In this document: in pieces, positions 25,742 to 36,617 of the stretch
Position numbering within the stretch: position 1 is the first letter of the stretch
Layout of the letters: each line of letters starts with the position of its first letter
DNA from: Adiantum capillus-veneris
Lineage: Eukaryota; Streptophyta; Polypodiopsida; Polypodiales; Pteridaceae
DNA length: 64,000 nt
Reading direction: 5' to 3'
Assembly (NCBI GenBank): GCA_014529385.2
Contig: CM043966.1
Span: 108,011,587 to 108,075,586 of the forward strand
Made by a program: the position numbers and the translations under genes
The notes under the pieces: model-generated
What the model was told of the DNA's origin: nothing
Database searches by the model: none
What the model saw: only the letters and a program-made list of their open reading frames with translations

Positions 25742-26024
25742 GCATGTGGCGGCCATTTTGATCTAAAGATCACCTTGCATAAGATCTTGCAAGAGGGGTA
25801 TGTATGGCCTAGTTTTCACAAGGATGTTCATCATTGGTGTAGATCTTGCAATAGGTGTCAAGCATTTGGGAAAAGAGTGTTCAATCCAAAGCTACGAAAA
25901 ACCATTATGGCATTTGATGTGTTTGAAAAGTGGGGGATTGATGCAATAGGCCCATTACCTATCACAAGCAGGGGCAAAAGCTATATTTTGACTGCAGTGT
26001 ACTATCTCTCTAGATGGGCAGAGG
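25742..26024 (+). mobile_element. 283-bp gypsy integrase fragment embedded in copia pol
   Basis: Inside the copia ORF the plus strand reads HKILQEGYVWPSFHKDVHHW, then CRSCNRCQAFGKRV and a stretch through DAIGPLPITSRGKSYIL. It is almost identical to the integrase zinc-binding and early core region of element B, which lies nearby on the opposite strand (about 28,225-28,505). Similarity starts at 25,742 and stops at 26,024. Copia sequence resumes at 26,025 and leads to VRRSGRVTR, the expected text before RT. No LTR, poly-A or target duplication borders the fragment. The sense orientation in an element of another superfamily suggests template switching during reverse transcription or a repair-linked capture. 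Confidence 0.85.
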
Positions 26025-26173
26025 ACCCCTCTCCATCCAGCCAACCACCCCTTTTCCTTCTCAAGAATCTATTGACCGGGAAAAAAAGCAACAGACTGGA
26101 CAGGATAGAGTGGAACCACAGGTTGTGGCTGAGCCTGAGCCACCTATTGTGCGTAGATCTGGACGTGTCACGC
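26025..26173 (+). pseudogene. copia integrase C-terminal linker
   Basis: A short stretch ending in EPEPPIVRRSGRVTR, which continues after B at 34,919 with RPPDRFVPS. This is the usual linker before copia RT. It shows exactly where B inserted. Confidence 0.8.
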
Positions 26174-27318
26174 TGTGAGCGGGATGAAAACACACACAGC
26201 GCCTCTATAACAACCCGACACACACTCTTGGGAAGATACACACACACACTATGGGGCACCACTCGGCTTACACAACACACCTGGCCGAGACAGGTAACAC
26301 ACCTCTGGAGTGAGAGGAGAGAGACTATCCACTTGCCCACTCCACACAGACACACACACACACACACACACACCCAAAAAACTCAGCTCAAAAGAGGAGA
26401 ATTTCTGATGTTTAGATACAATTGAGCTTGGGCCAACACCAATGGGGCAAATAGCTCACACAATATGGGTAAAATAAGCCAGATACAATCACAAACTAGA
26501 GCAGAAACTTCGCTCATAGGAGAAACTTACACAGAAAAACAGTAGGAAAAGAGTGAGGAATTTGGCAAAATAAACAGCGCCATCGCGTCCGGAACAGCCC
26601 AAAACCCCAGTCTACAATGTCAAAGTGCTCAAATCCGACCTCGGATGAGCAGTTTACGGCCAAAACAGGCTCCAAAATGAGCAAAAACACAGCTGCGGCT
26701 GTTCCTCCTCTCTTCTCCACGTTTTTTCTGGTCTTCTCTCATTTTTTTCAGTTCCCACACTTAGCTTTATTAGTTGGGCACCCTTGGCCTTTTAGATGAC
26801 CTCAAACGGACCCCGAACAGGCCAAAAATTGACCTCGCAGTGCATAGTTGTCACCTTTTTGCATCATTCGCACACCTGGCACTCAACTTTTTTCCAATAA
26901 TGCATCTCGCCACCACGTGAAGTGGCCCCAAAAAGTGGTCCTAATGATGACCTTTCTGCATAACTCTCACCAGAAAACACCCACGTTGTGTCCGTCCTCA
27001 TCCGCGTGCAAATATTGACCTCGTTCACCCTCCTGATGCCACTAGATGCCATCTGACGCACCTGTTGACCTCACGTCGTCGGCCCGCGGATAGCTTCCTC
27101 GAGAATTTTTACGCGCTACCAACTCCTCCTTATTGTAGAAAAAACACACTAGTATTGATAATAGTGAAAATCGTTGCACTATGTACATGCTGTCCTACCT
27201 GTACACATGTGGGCCCCACATAACCACCTGGCTAAGGAAAATGGGCAATCCCTTATTTGATGCACCATGCATGTTTATGTACATATGCGCAATCCATTCC
27301 TCAAAAAAACTCCTGACA
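26174..27318 (-). repeat. 3' LTR of element B
   Basis: 1145 bp, from TGTGAGCGGG to CTCCTGACA on the plus strand, closely matching 33,767-34,914. It includes a CA microsatellite near 26,350. Confidence 0.93.
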
Positions 27319-27337
27319 TAATTTGCCCATCCCCTAG
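27319..27337 (-). promoter_or_regulatory. polypurine tract of element B
   Basis: On the minus strand AGGGGATGGGCAAATTA ends directly at the 3' LTR. It is the expected plus-strand DNA primer site. Confidence 0.6.
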
Positions 27338-27346
27338 CCTGCTATA

Positions 27347-30300
27347 TCATTCATGATCAGCAGCAGCAAAGAGAGATATGAGACTCGCCGCATCACAGGT
27401 CTCCTCATCCTTCACCAACATTGCTTGATCCACAGACAGCTCATCGTGCTCCACCATCATCAATCTAGCATGATACAATTTAAGACGCAATCCATTTACC
27501 CTTGACTTATGTAGAACACCATCCAGGTTAGCCAGCTGATATGTGCCATTTGGAAAACACTCCACTACCTTGAAAGGGCCTTCCCACTTAATTTGAAACT
27601 TCTTTTGGAAGGTGTTGTCGAGCATACTATTGTAGCGCAAAACCAAGTCATGTTTCTTGATACCCTTACTTTTAACCTTTTCATTTATCTTTGCCAAAGC
27701 CTTATCTTGCATCTGCCCATAATGCTCCAATGCGCTCATCCTATCCAACTGGACCTCTTGTAACTGCAAGAGCCTCTCTTTGAATGCATCACTAGGCGAC
27801 CCAAGCAACTTCTCTAACATCTTGACCGCAGGCAACTCTACCTCCACAGGCAATAGTGCTTCCTTTCCATACACCAAATGAAATGGAGTAAACCCTGTAC
27901 CTGTCTTCACTGAAGTACGGTAAGCCCATAATGCACCAGACAATTCCAAATCCCAATTCTTTCCTTGGTGCTCTGTCACTTTAGAAAGAATTTGTACCAA
28001 CTCACCATTGAATCTTTCATTTAAGCCATTACACTGCGGGTAATAAGGAGTGGTATGCTGGTGCCTAATCTTCATCTTTGTGCATAAGAAGTCTAGCAGT
28101 TTAGCTCTAAATCCTGGCCCCTTATCCGAAAGTAGCTCTAATGGCACCCCAAACTTGCAACATATTTCATCATACACAAATTTTGCCACATCCTTTGCAG
28201 TGATCTGTTTTACTACTATAGCCTCTGCCCATCTAGAGAGATAGTCCACTGCCGTCAAGATATAGCTTTTGCCCCTGCTTGTGATAGGTAACGGGCCTAT
28301 TGCATCAATCCCCCACTTTTCAAACACATCAAACGCCATAATGGTTTTTCGTAGCTCTGGCTTCAACACTCTCTTCCCAAATGCTTGACATCTATTGCAA
28401 GACCTACACCAATGGTGAACATCCTTGTGCAAACTAGGCCATACATACCCCTCTTGCAAAATCTTATGCAAGGTGATCTTTAGAGCAAAATGGCCACCAC
28501 ATGCGCCTTCATGATTCTCTTCCAACACTCTGTAAAGCTCCTCCCGCCAAGGTACACGTCTCAACACGAGATCAACCCCTTTCATGTATAAGACATCACC
28601 AATCAATTTGTACCTGTATGCTCTACGCACAAAGACATACTTCTTAGACTTCTGAATCTCCTTTGGAATGATTCCTGTTAGCAAAAACTCCTCTTCTTGA
28701 GCCAAACTTTCCCGGCCATGATAAAGAGGTAAATTGGTCCTCAACACGAATAGCTCCCCAATCATGCCTTGAGCTGCTTCATGTGCCTCTCCATTTAGAG
28801 CACGTTCAATGTGTCTGATGCTCCATGCTTCGAACTTTTTTAACAGGCCTTTAATTCTGAAGCACATTTCCTTCAATGAGGTGTTCTTGCTCTTCCACAC
28901 ACCCAGCACTTGCTTCACCACTAACAAGGCATCACCTTTTATGCTCAACCTTCGAACCCCATGCTTCAAACAAATGTGTAATCTGGCTTCCAATGTAGCA
29001 TATTCAGCCTCATTGTTACTATGCGCATCCAATTTGAACCCTCTCTTGCATACTAGCTTCCCCTCTAGATCATAAAGTGCTATACCCCCTGAAGCTGCAT
29101 CGTGGCTCTTTCTGTATGAACCATCAAAGAACAACACATGTGCATTGTTGATCTGTGGCACTTCTTCAACTTCCTTTCTCACCACCTCTTCCTTAACAAT
29201 AAGGGGATTCTCCTTGTAGGTCAACAAATCAGCTAGGGTAGCCCTTGTACTATCTTCCACTAGAAAATAGAACTCAAACTCTTGCAGCTCAATTACCCAT
29301 TTCTTCACCACATTTGACATGTTAGTACCATGAATTAACTGTGGCAAAAAGGCATAACTTGTCAAGAAAACAAAAGGCCGTGGTAGCAAGTAATGACGAA
29401 ATCGTCGACAAGCAAATATTACACTGGCCATCACTAGCTCTACTTCCGATAACTTTCTTTCCGCTACCAACTTCACTCGGCTTGCACAATACACTGGCCT
29501 CATATAATGGCTGCCCTTCCCCTTTTGCAATAGCATGGCTCCAATGGCATCATCCCCTACTGATGGATTTACATAAAACACTTTCTCCCAATCAGGAGCC
29601 TGCATGGCTGACAACCCCCCTAGCACCTCTTTCACCTCTTGAAACACTTCTTCACACTTGTCATCCCATTGCAATGGATCATGCTTTGCCACTTGCTGTA
29701 AAGGATAAAGAAGCTGCAAAGACAATGGAATAAACCGTGCCATGTACTTCACTTTGTGTATAAAGGTTGCCAATTGCTTCGTACTCATAGGTGATGGAAG
29801 AAGAATAATAGACTTCACCTTATCTGGATCAGCCTCAATGCCATTTTCTGACACCATATGGCCCAATAACTTTACCCTTGGCTGTGCTAGATGACATTTC
29901 TTTGGATTTAGTTGTCCTCCACATTCATCATATCGAGCCAATACCATCTGCAGCTTCTCATGGTGATCAGCCCTACTGCTATAGACACAGAAGTCATCCA
30001 TAAAAGCTTTAACACAACTACCAATGAATGGTTCCAACACCCAATTTTCTCTCTCTTGATAGAAGGAAGGTCCATTTGACAACCCAAATGGAAATATTGT
30101 GTAGCAATAGCAGCCCCATGGCATAATAAAAGTTGTCTTTGTGCGGTCTTTAAGAGCAATCTTCAATTGAAAATAGCCTGAAAAACCATCACACACACTG
30201 TACCTCTCATAACCTGCCACTGAATCCAAGATCTGATCGATGAATGGAAGAGGATATGGGTTCTTCTTAGTGGCTGCGTTTAAGGGCTTAAAATCTACAC

Positions 30301-32338
30301 AAATCCTCCACTTCCCATCCTTCTTTGGACTAACTACTACTGGACTCACCCATTCTGTGGTCTCCACAGGGACTATGAACCCTGCCTTCAACAACTTGTC
30401 CACCTCTTCTCGCAAGGCTTCCATTTGCTCTTGACCCATCCTTCTTAGCCTTTGCCGCACTGGCTTAGCACCTTCTTTCATCTCTATATGCATCTCTTCT
30501 CCCTTGAACCCTCTGATCTCTTCATATGAAGTAATGAACAAATCAGGAATACTAGCCAGCATGTGCAAATATATATCCTTCTCCATAGCTGAGAGGTCTC
30601 CACTAATCATTTTTGTCATCAATTCCTGCTTCTTTGACAACTCAACCTTGGTTTGCATCAGCCCTTCAATCACTTCATAAGGCCCTTCACTTTCATCTTC
30701 AACCTCATTCGCAAATGCAACTAAGCCAATCTCCTGGATTTCTTTGTCCATCAAAAGAAATGCAACATCAGCATCCTCATCACTGCTGGTAGTGCTATCA
30801 CTGTCCTCATCTGTCACCATGGAAGAGTCTTCATCACTAGACTCATCCTCATCTTCATAAAGCTCCTCTAATCGTTTCCTTGTGTCCATATTATAAAGCT
30901 TCTTGGTACCTGTCTTTCCATAGAGGCTAATCGTACCATGTCGCCAATCTTGAACAGCTCCCACTGCACGTAACCATGGTCTGCCTAGTATAATAGGATA
31001 TGCTCCCAACCCTGCTGGCATCACATGAAAATCAACCACTGCCTTTGCATCATATGCCTCCACTTCTAAGCTCTTTACAACACCCAAGCATTTTACTTTT
31101 TGATGGTTTGCCAATCTGATCCGAAACCCTGACACCCCAGCCACTGTGAGACCCATCTTCTCAACGCATGAGTGTGTTATGACGCATATTTGGGCTCGGC
31201 CATCCACATAACCTTGTCCCAAATTTTTCCTTTTATGCCACACATCTACTATTGGACAAATGTCTGGTAGCTCGTCCATTGTCAACACCTTCACTGAACC
31301 TCTCTCTGGCTCTTTCTCCATTGGGTTAACCATCCTCTTCCACTGTCGTTTTAGCTTAGGCACCATCTCTATAAGCTGCCCAAAAGTAACATCTGCCTTC
31401 CTGCTCGTCAGATCCTCCTTCAAGTCATAGCTTAATTGCCCATCCCCTAGTGGAAAATCTGAAACATGAAACTTTCGACGAGCTCTCCTTTTCCTCTTGG
31501 CCTTCACATCCACGCCTTCATGGCTCTTTCCTTTCTTCTTACTAGGACCTGGGGCACTTCTTCCTTCCTTATCCTCTGTGGTCCTCTTCCCAATAGGCAT
31601 CACTAATGTATCCTCTAGCTTTGATGCCTTCTCCAAGGTGACTACACTTAGCACTTTTGTCTTTCCCTTTTCCTCCTGGGTCAGTCCACTGGTTCCTTCG
31701 TCTCCCTTAATTTCGATGCCATAATCATTTGACCTAGTTAGCACCTGTCTTGGCAATGGATACATGTCTCCCCCCATCCTTGGTGGCTTATCACATTGCG
31801 GGCTGATGTGACCCAACTCTCCACAATTATAACATGTGGGTGTCTGCCTCCAAAACCTACCATTGCTTTGTCCAACACCATTCCTAGGCCTTTCTTCACC
31901 TCCTGGCTGATTTGCAAACCTCCCTCGACCTCGATTATTTCCCACTTGACCTAGCATGTTTAGGCTGATATTCTTCATCAAATCTACCATTTGCCTCATG
32001 TCTTGCCTTAGCCCATCATCTTGCACTGCTGTAGTGACCACTGCTGGCATAACCTGAGTAGTAATAGGAACTACTGGTTCATGATGAACCCCTGACATGC
32101 GCCCTTGTAAAGACTCTATAGGCTGAAATTCAGACCTCATTGGCAAAGACTCCACCCCTAACTGGCTCATTTTCCTCAGCTTCCACTCTTTGTTCCTTGC
32201 TACCTCTAGTGCATCTTCATATGTCCTAGGCTTCTTTAGCTCCACTCTCCAACGTATATTCTCCCAAAGACCAGCTAAGAACCTGTCCTTCTTCATCATG
32301 TCAGGCGGGGGTACCTGTGGTGCTAAAGCCTTGCACAT
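27347..32338 (-). CDS. gag C-terminus plus complete pol of element B (1663 codons)
   Basis: One uninterrupted frame. In order: end of the gag capsid (residues 1-60), CCHC knuckle CYNCGELGHISPQC (about 168), and the FPLGDG linker (about 300). A protease-like domain follows with VDGRAQICVI where D-S/T-G is usual and YPIILGRPWL at its end. RT has WRICVDFKPLN and the catalytic FMDD box (about 777), then a gypsy RNase H/connection. A second, archaeal-type RNase H (LFFDGSYRKS at about 1067, NNEAEYATLEARL, GDALLVVKQV) follows. Integrase has the HHCC module (CRSCNRC, about 1310), the DDE triad (GIDAIG, LLSDKGPGF, NGLNERFNG) and a C-terminal GPFKV module. The frame opens after a TGA in gag, so the true protein starts upstream. 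The unusual protease site (D-G-R) is either lineage-specific or a mutation. Confidence 0.92.
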   Translation of the reverse strand: MCKALAPQVPPPDMMKKDRFLAGLWENIRWRVELKKPRTYEDALEVARNKEWKLRKMSQLGVESLPMRSEFQPIESLQGRMSGVHHEPVVPITTQVMPAVVTTAVQDDGLRQDMRQMVDLMKNISLNMLGQVGNNRGRGRFANQPGGEERPRNGVGQSNGRFWRQTPTCYNCGELGHISPQCDKPPRMGGDMYPLPRQVLTRSNDYGIEIKGDEGTSGLTQEEKGKTKVLSVVTLEKASKLEDTLVMPIGKRTTEDKEGRSAPGPSKKKGKSHEGVDVKAKRKRRARRKFHVSDFPLGDGQLSYDLKEDLTSRKADVTFGQLIEMVPKLKRQWKRMVNPMEKEPERGSVKVLTMDELPDICPIVDVWHKRKNLGQGYVDGRAQICVITHSCVEKMGLTVAGVSGFRIRLANHQKVKCLGVVKSLEVEAYDAKAVVDFHVMPAGLGAYPIILGRPWLRAVGAVQDWRHGTISLYGKTGTKKLYNMDTRKRLEELYEDEDESSDEDSSMVTDEDSDSTTSSDEDADVAFLLMDKEIQEIGLVAFANEVEDESEGPYEVIEGLMQTKVELSKKQELMTKMISGDLSAMEKDIYLHMLASIPDLFITSYEEIRGFKGEEMHIEMKEGAKPVRQRLRRMGQEQMEALREEVDKLLKAGFIVPVETTEWVSPVVVSPKKDGKWRICVDFKPLNAATKKNPYPLPFIDQILDSVAGYERYSVCDGFSGYFQLKIALKDRTKTTFIMPWGCYCYTIFPFGLSNGPSFYQERENWVLEPFIGSCVKAFMDDFCVYSSRADHHEKLQMVLARYDECGGQLNPKKCHLAQPRVKLLGHMVSENGIEADPDKVKSIILLPSPMSTKQLATFIHKVKYMARFIPLSLQLLYPLQQVAKHDPLQWDDKCEEVFQEVKEVLGGLSAMQAPDWEKVFYVNPSVGDDAIGAMLLQKGKGSHYMRPVYCASRVKLVAERKLSEVELVMASVIFACRRFRHYLLPRPFVFLTSYAFLPQLIHGTNMSNVVKKWVIELQEFEFYFLVEDSTRATLADLLTYKENPLIVKEEVVRKEVEEVPQINNAHVLFFDGSYRKSHDAASGGIALYDLEGKLVCKRGFKLDAHSNNEAEYATLEARLHICLKHGVRRLSIKGDALLVVKQVLGVWKSKNTSLKEMCFRIKGLLKKFEAWSIRHIERALNGEAHEAAQGMIGELFVLRTNLPLYHGRESLAQEEEFLLTGIIPKEIQKSKKYVFVRRAYRYKLIGDVLYMKGVDLVLRRVPWREELYRVLEENHEGACGGHFALKITLHKILQEGYVWPSLHKDVHHWCRSCNRCQAFGKRVLKPELRKTIMAFDVFEKWGIDAIGPLPITSRGKSYILTAVDYLSRWAEAIVVKQITAKDVAKFVYDEICCKFGVPLELLSDKGPGFRAKLLDFLCTKMKIRHQHTTPYYPQCNGLNERFNGELVQILSKVTEHQGKNWDLELSGALWAYRTSVKTGTGFTPFHLVYGKEALLPVEVELPAVKMLEKLLGSPSDAFKERLLQLQEVQLDRMSALEHYGQMQDKALAKINEKVKSKGIKKHDLVLRYNSMLDNTFQKKFQIKWEGPFKVVECFPNGTYQLANLDGVLHKSRVNGLRLKLYHARLMMVEHDELSVDQAMLVKDEETCDAASLISLFAAADHE

Positions 32339-32755
32339 TCACTCCCATGCCAATGAAAACTTACGTATGTACGCATCTACTGGCTCACCTTCCTTCTGCA
32401 CCAAACCTTGTACTTCTTGCCACACTTTGTCAGGATCTTCTATCTTCACAAACTCCACTTCCAATCCATGCCTTAGATTGTCCCAACTCAATCTTATAGG
32501 TGGATCTGCTGCACGCAACTCCTCTTCAAATGCCTTGGACCAAACTCATGCATCACTCTTCAAACAAATTTGGAGAAGGCGTAACATTTGTGTAGGGTCA
32601 TGAATATGGTTGCTAATGCAGGCAACCTCCATCTTTTCCAAAAATTCTTCCACATCTTCATCACTTCTTCCATGAAACTCCGGATAAGAGAAAGCCATGG
32701 CTACCCAAGTTACAATGCTTTGAGAACCCTTTTGAACACACGTGCAAGAACCCAA
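32339..32755 (-). pseudogene. N-terminal gag of element B, split by TGA codons
   Basis: This is upstream of and in frame with the large pol frame. The text AFSYPEFHGRSDEDVEEFLE (about 32,630-32,690) and a typical gypsy capsid segment are broken by a TGA after LKSDA (about 32,546) and a TGA after FSLAWE (about 32,339). Both stops can be reached by a single C-to-T change on the coding strand at CGA or by a change at TGG. These are the only obvious coding lesions in B. Confidence 0.75.
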
Positions 32756-33740
32756 AACTTTTGACTACCCAATCCCCAGAAACTTCAATGGAGCTCAACT
32801 TTAGATAAGGACAAACACATGCACATCAAATGAGTTTTCATAGTTGATCATCGGAATGACAACAGGCAAAGGACATTCCAGGATCTCTCTCAATCTTCTT
32901 GGCCCAAACATAAAGACTATGCGCTGCTGGAAAAAGATATTCCTGGACACATAAACATTAATCTGAATCCTTTGAGTTAAATGAAAAGGAGTGAAATGAG
33001 GGCCATTTTGATCATCCATTAAAGCCAACCATGAAGCTCCCAAGAAGGCACACCTGACTTATCCTCTGATTTTTGCCTAAATTTCAGCAGCATAACAGCA
33101 TAAATGGCTCAAAATACCAAAAAACCAGCCATCATAACTTGGGAAAATTTCGACAGAGTTTCCCCAGAAGTAGAGCAGTAGGAACCCAAAATATAGACTG
33201 TCTATGTATGCATAAACTGTCAACAATAGAACACGAGCATCAAGTAGGACTCACTAGTACATAGCCTATGGCGAGGTCACAAAAAGGGTGCTCCAGCTAC
33301 CTGTATCACCGAAAGGATCTCTACATTTGAGAATCCCCCGGCTCAATAAAAACCTCACGCTATCGACCCTCACACGAAGGCTAATGCAAATCGTGTATAG
33401 TCAAGTCTCAGAAATGACTATCTTCCAGACCAAGTCTCAGAAATGGTTGGGACTGCCAAATACAACCAAGTATGGCTCCACAAATGCGTACAATGGCAGT
33501 TTCCACAAGTAACGTACAATCCAGCAGACAATGCGCTCAAACAAGCGCCAAGTGATGCATACCCACGGCAACTGCAACTGACTCCCACTGTCAGTGTAAC
33601 ACTGAACTCCAGCTACCTGTACCTATGTGAATCACCTGTACCTGTACCTGTCCCTGTACCTGTAACCTGTAATCTGCAACCTGCGACCTGTAATCCCGAA
33701 TCTCGAAGCTTGAAGCTCGAAGCAGAAGGTACTCGAAGAA
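32756..33740 (-). other. leader of element B
   Basis: A non-coding leader of about 1 kb between primer-binding site and gag, including an ACCTGT short tandem repeat at about 33,627-33,690. No ORF is believable. Confidence 0.6.
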
Positions 33741-33760
33741 GATCCTCCGTGGGGGCGCCA
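33741..33760 (-). promoter_or_regulatory. primer-binding site of element B
   Basis: TGGCGCCCCCACGGAGGATC on the minus strand, six bases inside the 5' LTR. It is closely related to the sites of A and T. Confidence 0.75.
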
Positions 33761-33766
33761 AAAGAA

Positions 33767-34914
33767 TGTGAGTGGGATGAAAACACACACAGCGCCTCTA
33801 TAACAACCTGACACACACTCTTGGGAAGATACACACACACACTATGGGGCACCACTCGGCTTACACAACACACCTGGCCGAGACAGGTAACACACCTCTG
33901 GAGTGAGAGGAGAGAGACTATCCACTTGCCCACTCCACACACACACACACACACACACGCACACACACCCAAAAAACTCAGCTCAAAAGAGGATAATTTT
34001 TGATGTTTAGATACAATTGAGCTTGGGACAACACCAATGTGGCAAATAGCTCACACAGTATGGGTAAAATAAGCCAGATACAATCACAAACTAGAGCAGA
34101 AACTTCGCTCATAGGAGAAACTTACACAGAAAAAACAGTAGGAAAAGAGTGAGGAATTTGGCAAAATGGACAGCTCCATCGCGTCCGGAACGGCCCAAAA
34201 CCCCAGTCTACAATGTCAAAGTGCTCAAATCCGACCTCGGATGAGCAGTTTACGACCAAAACAGGCTCCAAAATGAGCAAAAACATAGCTGCGGCTGTTC
34301 CTCCTCTCTTCTCCACGTTTTTTCTGGTCTTCTCTCATTTTTTTCAGTTCTCACACTTATATTTATTATTTGGGCACCCTTGGCCTTTTAGATGACCTGA
34401 AACGGACCCCGAACAGGCCAAAAACTGACCTCACAGTGCATAGTTGTCACCTTTTTGCATCATTCGCACACCTGGCACTCAACTTTTTTCCAATAATGCA
34501 TCTTGCCACCACGTGAAGTGGCCCCAAAAAGTGGTCCTAATGATGACCTTTCTGCATAACTCTCACCAGAAAACACCAACGTTGTGTCCGTCCTCATCCG
34601 CGTGCAAATATTGATCTCGTTCGCCCTCCTGACGCCACTAGATGCCATCTGACGCACCTACTGACCTCACGTCGTCGGCCCGCAGATAGCTTCCTCGAAA
34701 AGTTTTACGCGCTACCAACTCCTCCTTATTGTAGGAAAAACACACTAGTATTGATAATAGTGAAAATCGTTGCACTATGTACATGCTGTCCTACCTGTAC
34801 ACATGTGGGCCCCACATAACCACCTGGCTAAGGAAAATGGGCAATCCTTTATTTGATGCACAATGCATGTTTATGTACATATGCGCAATCCCTTGCTCAA
34901 AAAAACTCCTGACA
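33767..34914 (-). repeat. 5' LTR of element B
   Basis: 1148 bp, from TGTGAGTGGG to CTCCTGACA on the plus strand. It includes a CA run near 33,940. The match to the left LTR is close throughout. Confidence 0.93.
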
Positions 34915-34918
34915 ACGC

Positions 34919-36528
34919 GACCTCCTGATAGGTTTGTTCCATCTATGAACTATGTCATGTTGGCTGATTGCAATGAGCCTTCATGTTACAAGGAAGCAGT
35001 GCAAGTGAAGGACTCCGGGAATTGGCAATTGGCCATGCAGTCAGAGATGATAGCTCTGCATAAAAACAAGACATGGAAGCTAGTTACATTACCACAGGGC
35101 AAAAAGGCTCTACCTTGTAAATGGGTTTACAGGTATAAGATCACCGCTCATAATAGTCAGCCAAAGTACAAAGCAAGGCTTGTTGCCAAGGGCTTTAAGC
35201 AAGAACAAGGCATTGACTTTGATGAAGTATTCTCTCCGGTGGTCAAGATGACTACATTGAGATGCTTTCTTGCATTGGTTGCCATATTAGATTTGGTGTT
35301 GCACCAAATGGATGTCAAGACAACGTTCTTGCATGGTGATTTAGATGTGGAAATTTACATGCAGAAGCCAGAAGGGTTTGTTGAGAAAGGCAAGGAAGAT
35401 TGGGTATGCCAGTTGTTAAAGAGTCTTTATGGCTTAAAACAATCACCGAGGGCATGGTACCATAAATTCCACAAGTTTATGCTTTCTCAAGGCTACAAAC
35501 ATAGTGAGTTCGATCACTGTCTATATACAAAGAAGGCTAAGGATGGTAGTTGGCTGATCCTTATTTTGTATGTGGATGACATGTTGATTGCTGGCAAGCA
35601 CTTGGAAGAAATTTCAGCTTTGAAGTCAAAGATGGCAAAATCGTTTGACATGAAAGACATGGGTGAGGCAAGTCATATACTTGGTATGCACATTGAGAGA
35701 GACAGATCAAAGAAGTTGATTTGGTTATCTCAAACAGAGTATATTGACAAGGTTTTGCAACGTTTCAATATGGAGAAGGGAAAGGCATTGAGTGTTCCAT
35801 TGCCACCATGTGTGAAACTTAGCAAACAAGATTGTCCTGTGTCTGAGGAAGAAAAGGATGAAATGGATAAGATTCCATATGCATCTGCAGTGGGTAGTTT
35901 GATGTATGGAATGATTGCTACTCGCCCAGACATTGCATTTGCAGTGGGAGTAGTAAGTCGATACATGTCAAACCCAAGCAAGAAACATTGGGAGGCAGTG
36001 AAAGGAATATTGAGATACCTGAAAGCTACAAAGAGTATGCGTATATGCTATGGGAGTCAAGAGCTAAGTGTAAAGGGTTTTACAGACTCGGATTATGCCG
36101 GTGACTTAGACAACCGAAGGTCTACGTCAGGGTATGTCTTTACATCGGCTGGTGGAGCAGTATCATGGCGTTCTAGATTACAAGATTGTGTTACTCAGTC
36201 TACTACAGAGGCTCAATATGTTGCAGCATCAGAGGCATGCAAATAATCAATTTGGCTTAATCAACTAGTAACAGATTTGGGAATCAAAGAAGAGATGCGT
36301 GTGTTATATTGTGATAGTCAAAGTGCTATACAATTGGCTCGCAATCCAGTTTATCACTCAAAGACAAAGCATGTGGATGTGAAGTATCATTTCATCAGGG
36401 AAATGCTCGAGGATAAGCAACTTCAGCTTGTCAAAGTTCACACCACAGAAAATCCTGCTGATCTACTTACAAAAGGACTTCCCTCAGAGAGCTTTGCGCA
36501 TTTTCGCAAGCAGTTAGGTGTAGGGTAG
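34919..36528 (+). pseudogene. copia reverse transcriptase and RNase H
   Basis: The frame continues RPPDRFVPSMNYVM, then WQLAMQSEMIALHKNKTW and WVYRYK, and the RT core with DEVFSPVVKMTTLR, QMDVKTTFLHGDL, GLKQSPRAWYHKF and the catalytic YVDDMLIAG (about 35,570). RNase H is seen as FTDSDYAGDLDNRRSTSGY (about 36,080) and, after one TAA at 36,244, as VLYCDSQSAIQLARNPVYH and KHVDVKYHFIRE (36,277-36,528). The enzyme would make element cDNA in the particle. Apart from the single stop, this half is nearly intact. It was separated from the integrase half by insertion of B. Confidence 0.9.
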
Positions 36529-36606
36529 TACATCACTTCTCTACATCTCTTGTATATTAGCTTGTATAGTAGCTTCTCTCACACTTAAAGTACCACATTG
36601 GACTTT

Positions 36607-36617
36607 AAGTGGGAGGT
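36607..36617 (+). promoter_or_regulatory. polypurine tract of the copia element
   Basis: AAGTGGGAGGT lies directly before the 3' LTR. Confidence 0.7.

Larger units (their letters stand above)
26174..34914 (-). mobile_element. Ty3/gypsy Tat-lineage element B, nearly intact
   Basis: It is bounded by 1.15-kb LTRs starting TGTGAG and ending CTGACA on the plus strand. The flanking ACGC (26,170-26,173 and 34,915-34,918) is a four-base target duplication whose removal restores the copia reading frame exactly. Minus orientation is shown by the primer-binding site beside the right LTR and the 1663-codon pol frame. Length is 8741 bp. A dual RNase H places it in the Tat lineage of plant gypsy elements. 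Confidence 0.93.

Noticed and set aside
25775-26425. 216-codon plus-strand frame with an integrase start
   Set aside because: It is a chimera of captured gypsy integrase, copia linker and the B LTR. It is described under those parts and not as a gene.
33443-34003. Several open frames on both strands near the B 5' LTR
   Set aside because: They run across leader, primer-binding site and CA repeat. None has homology.
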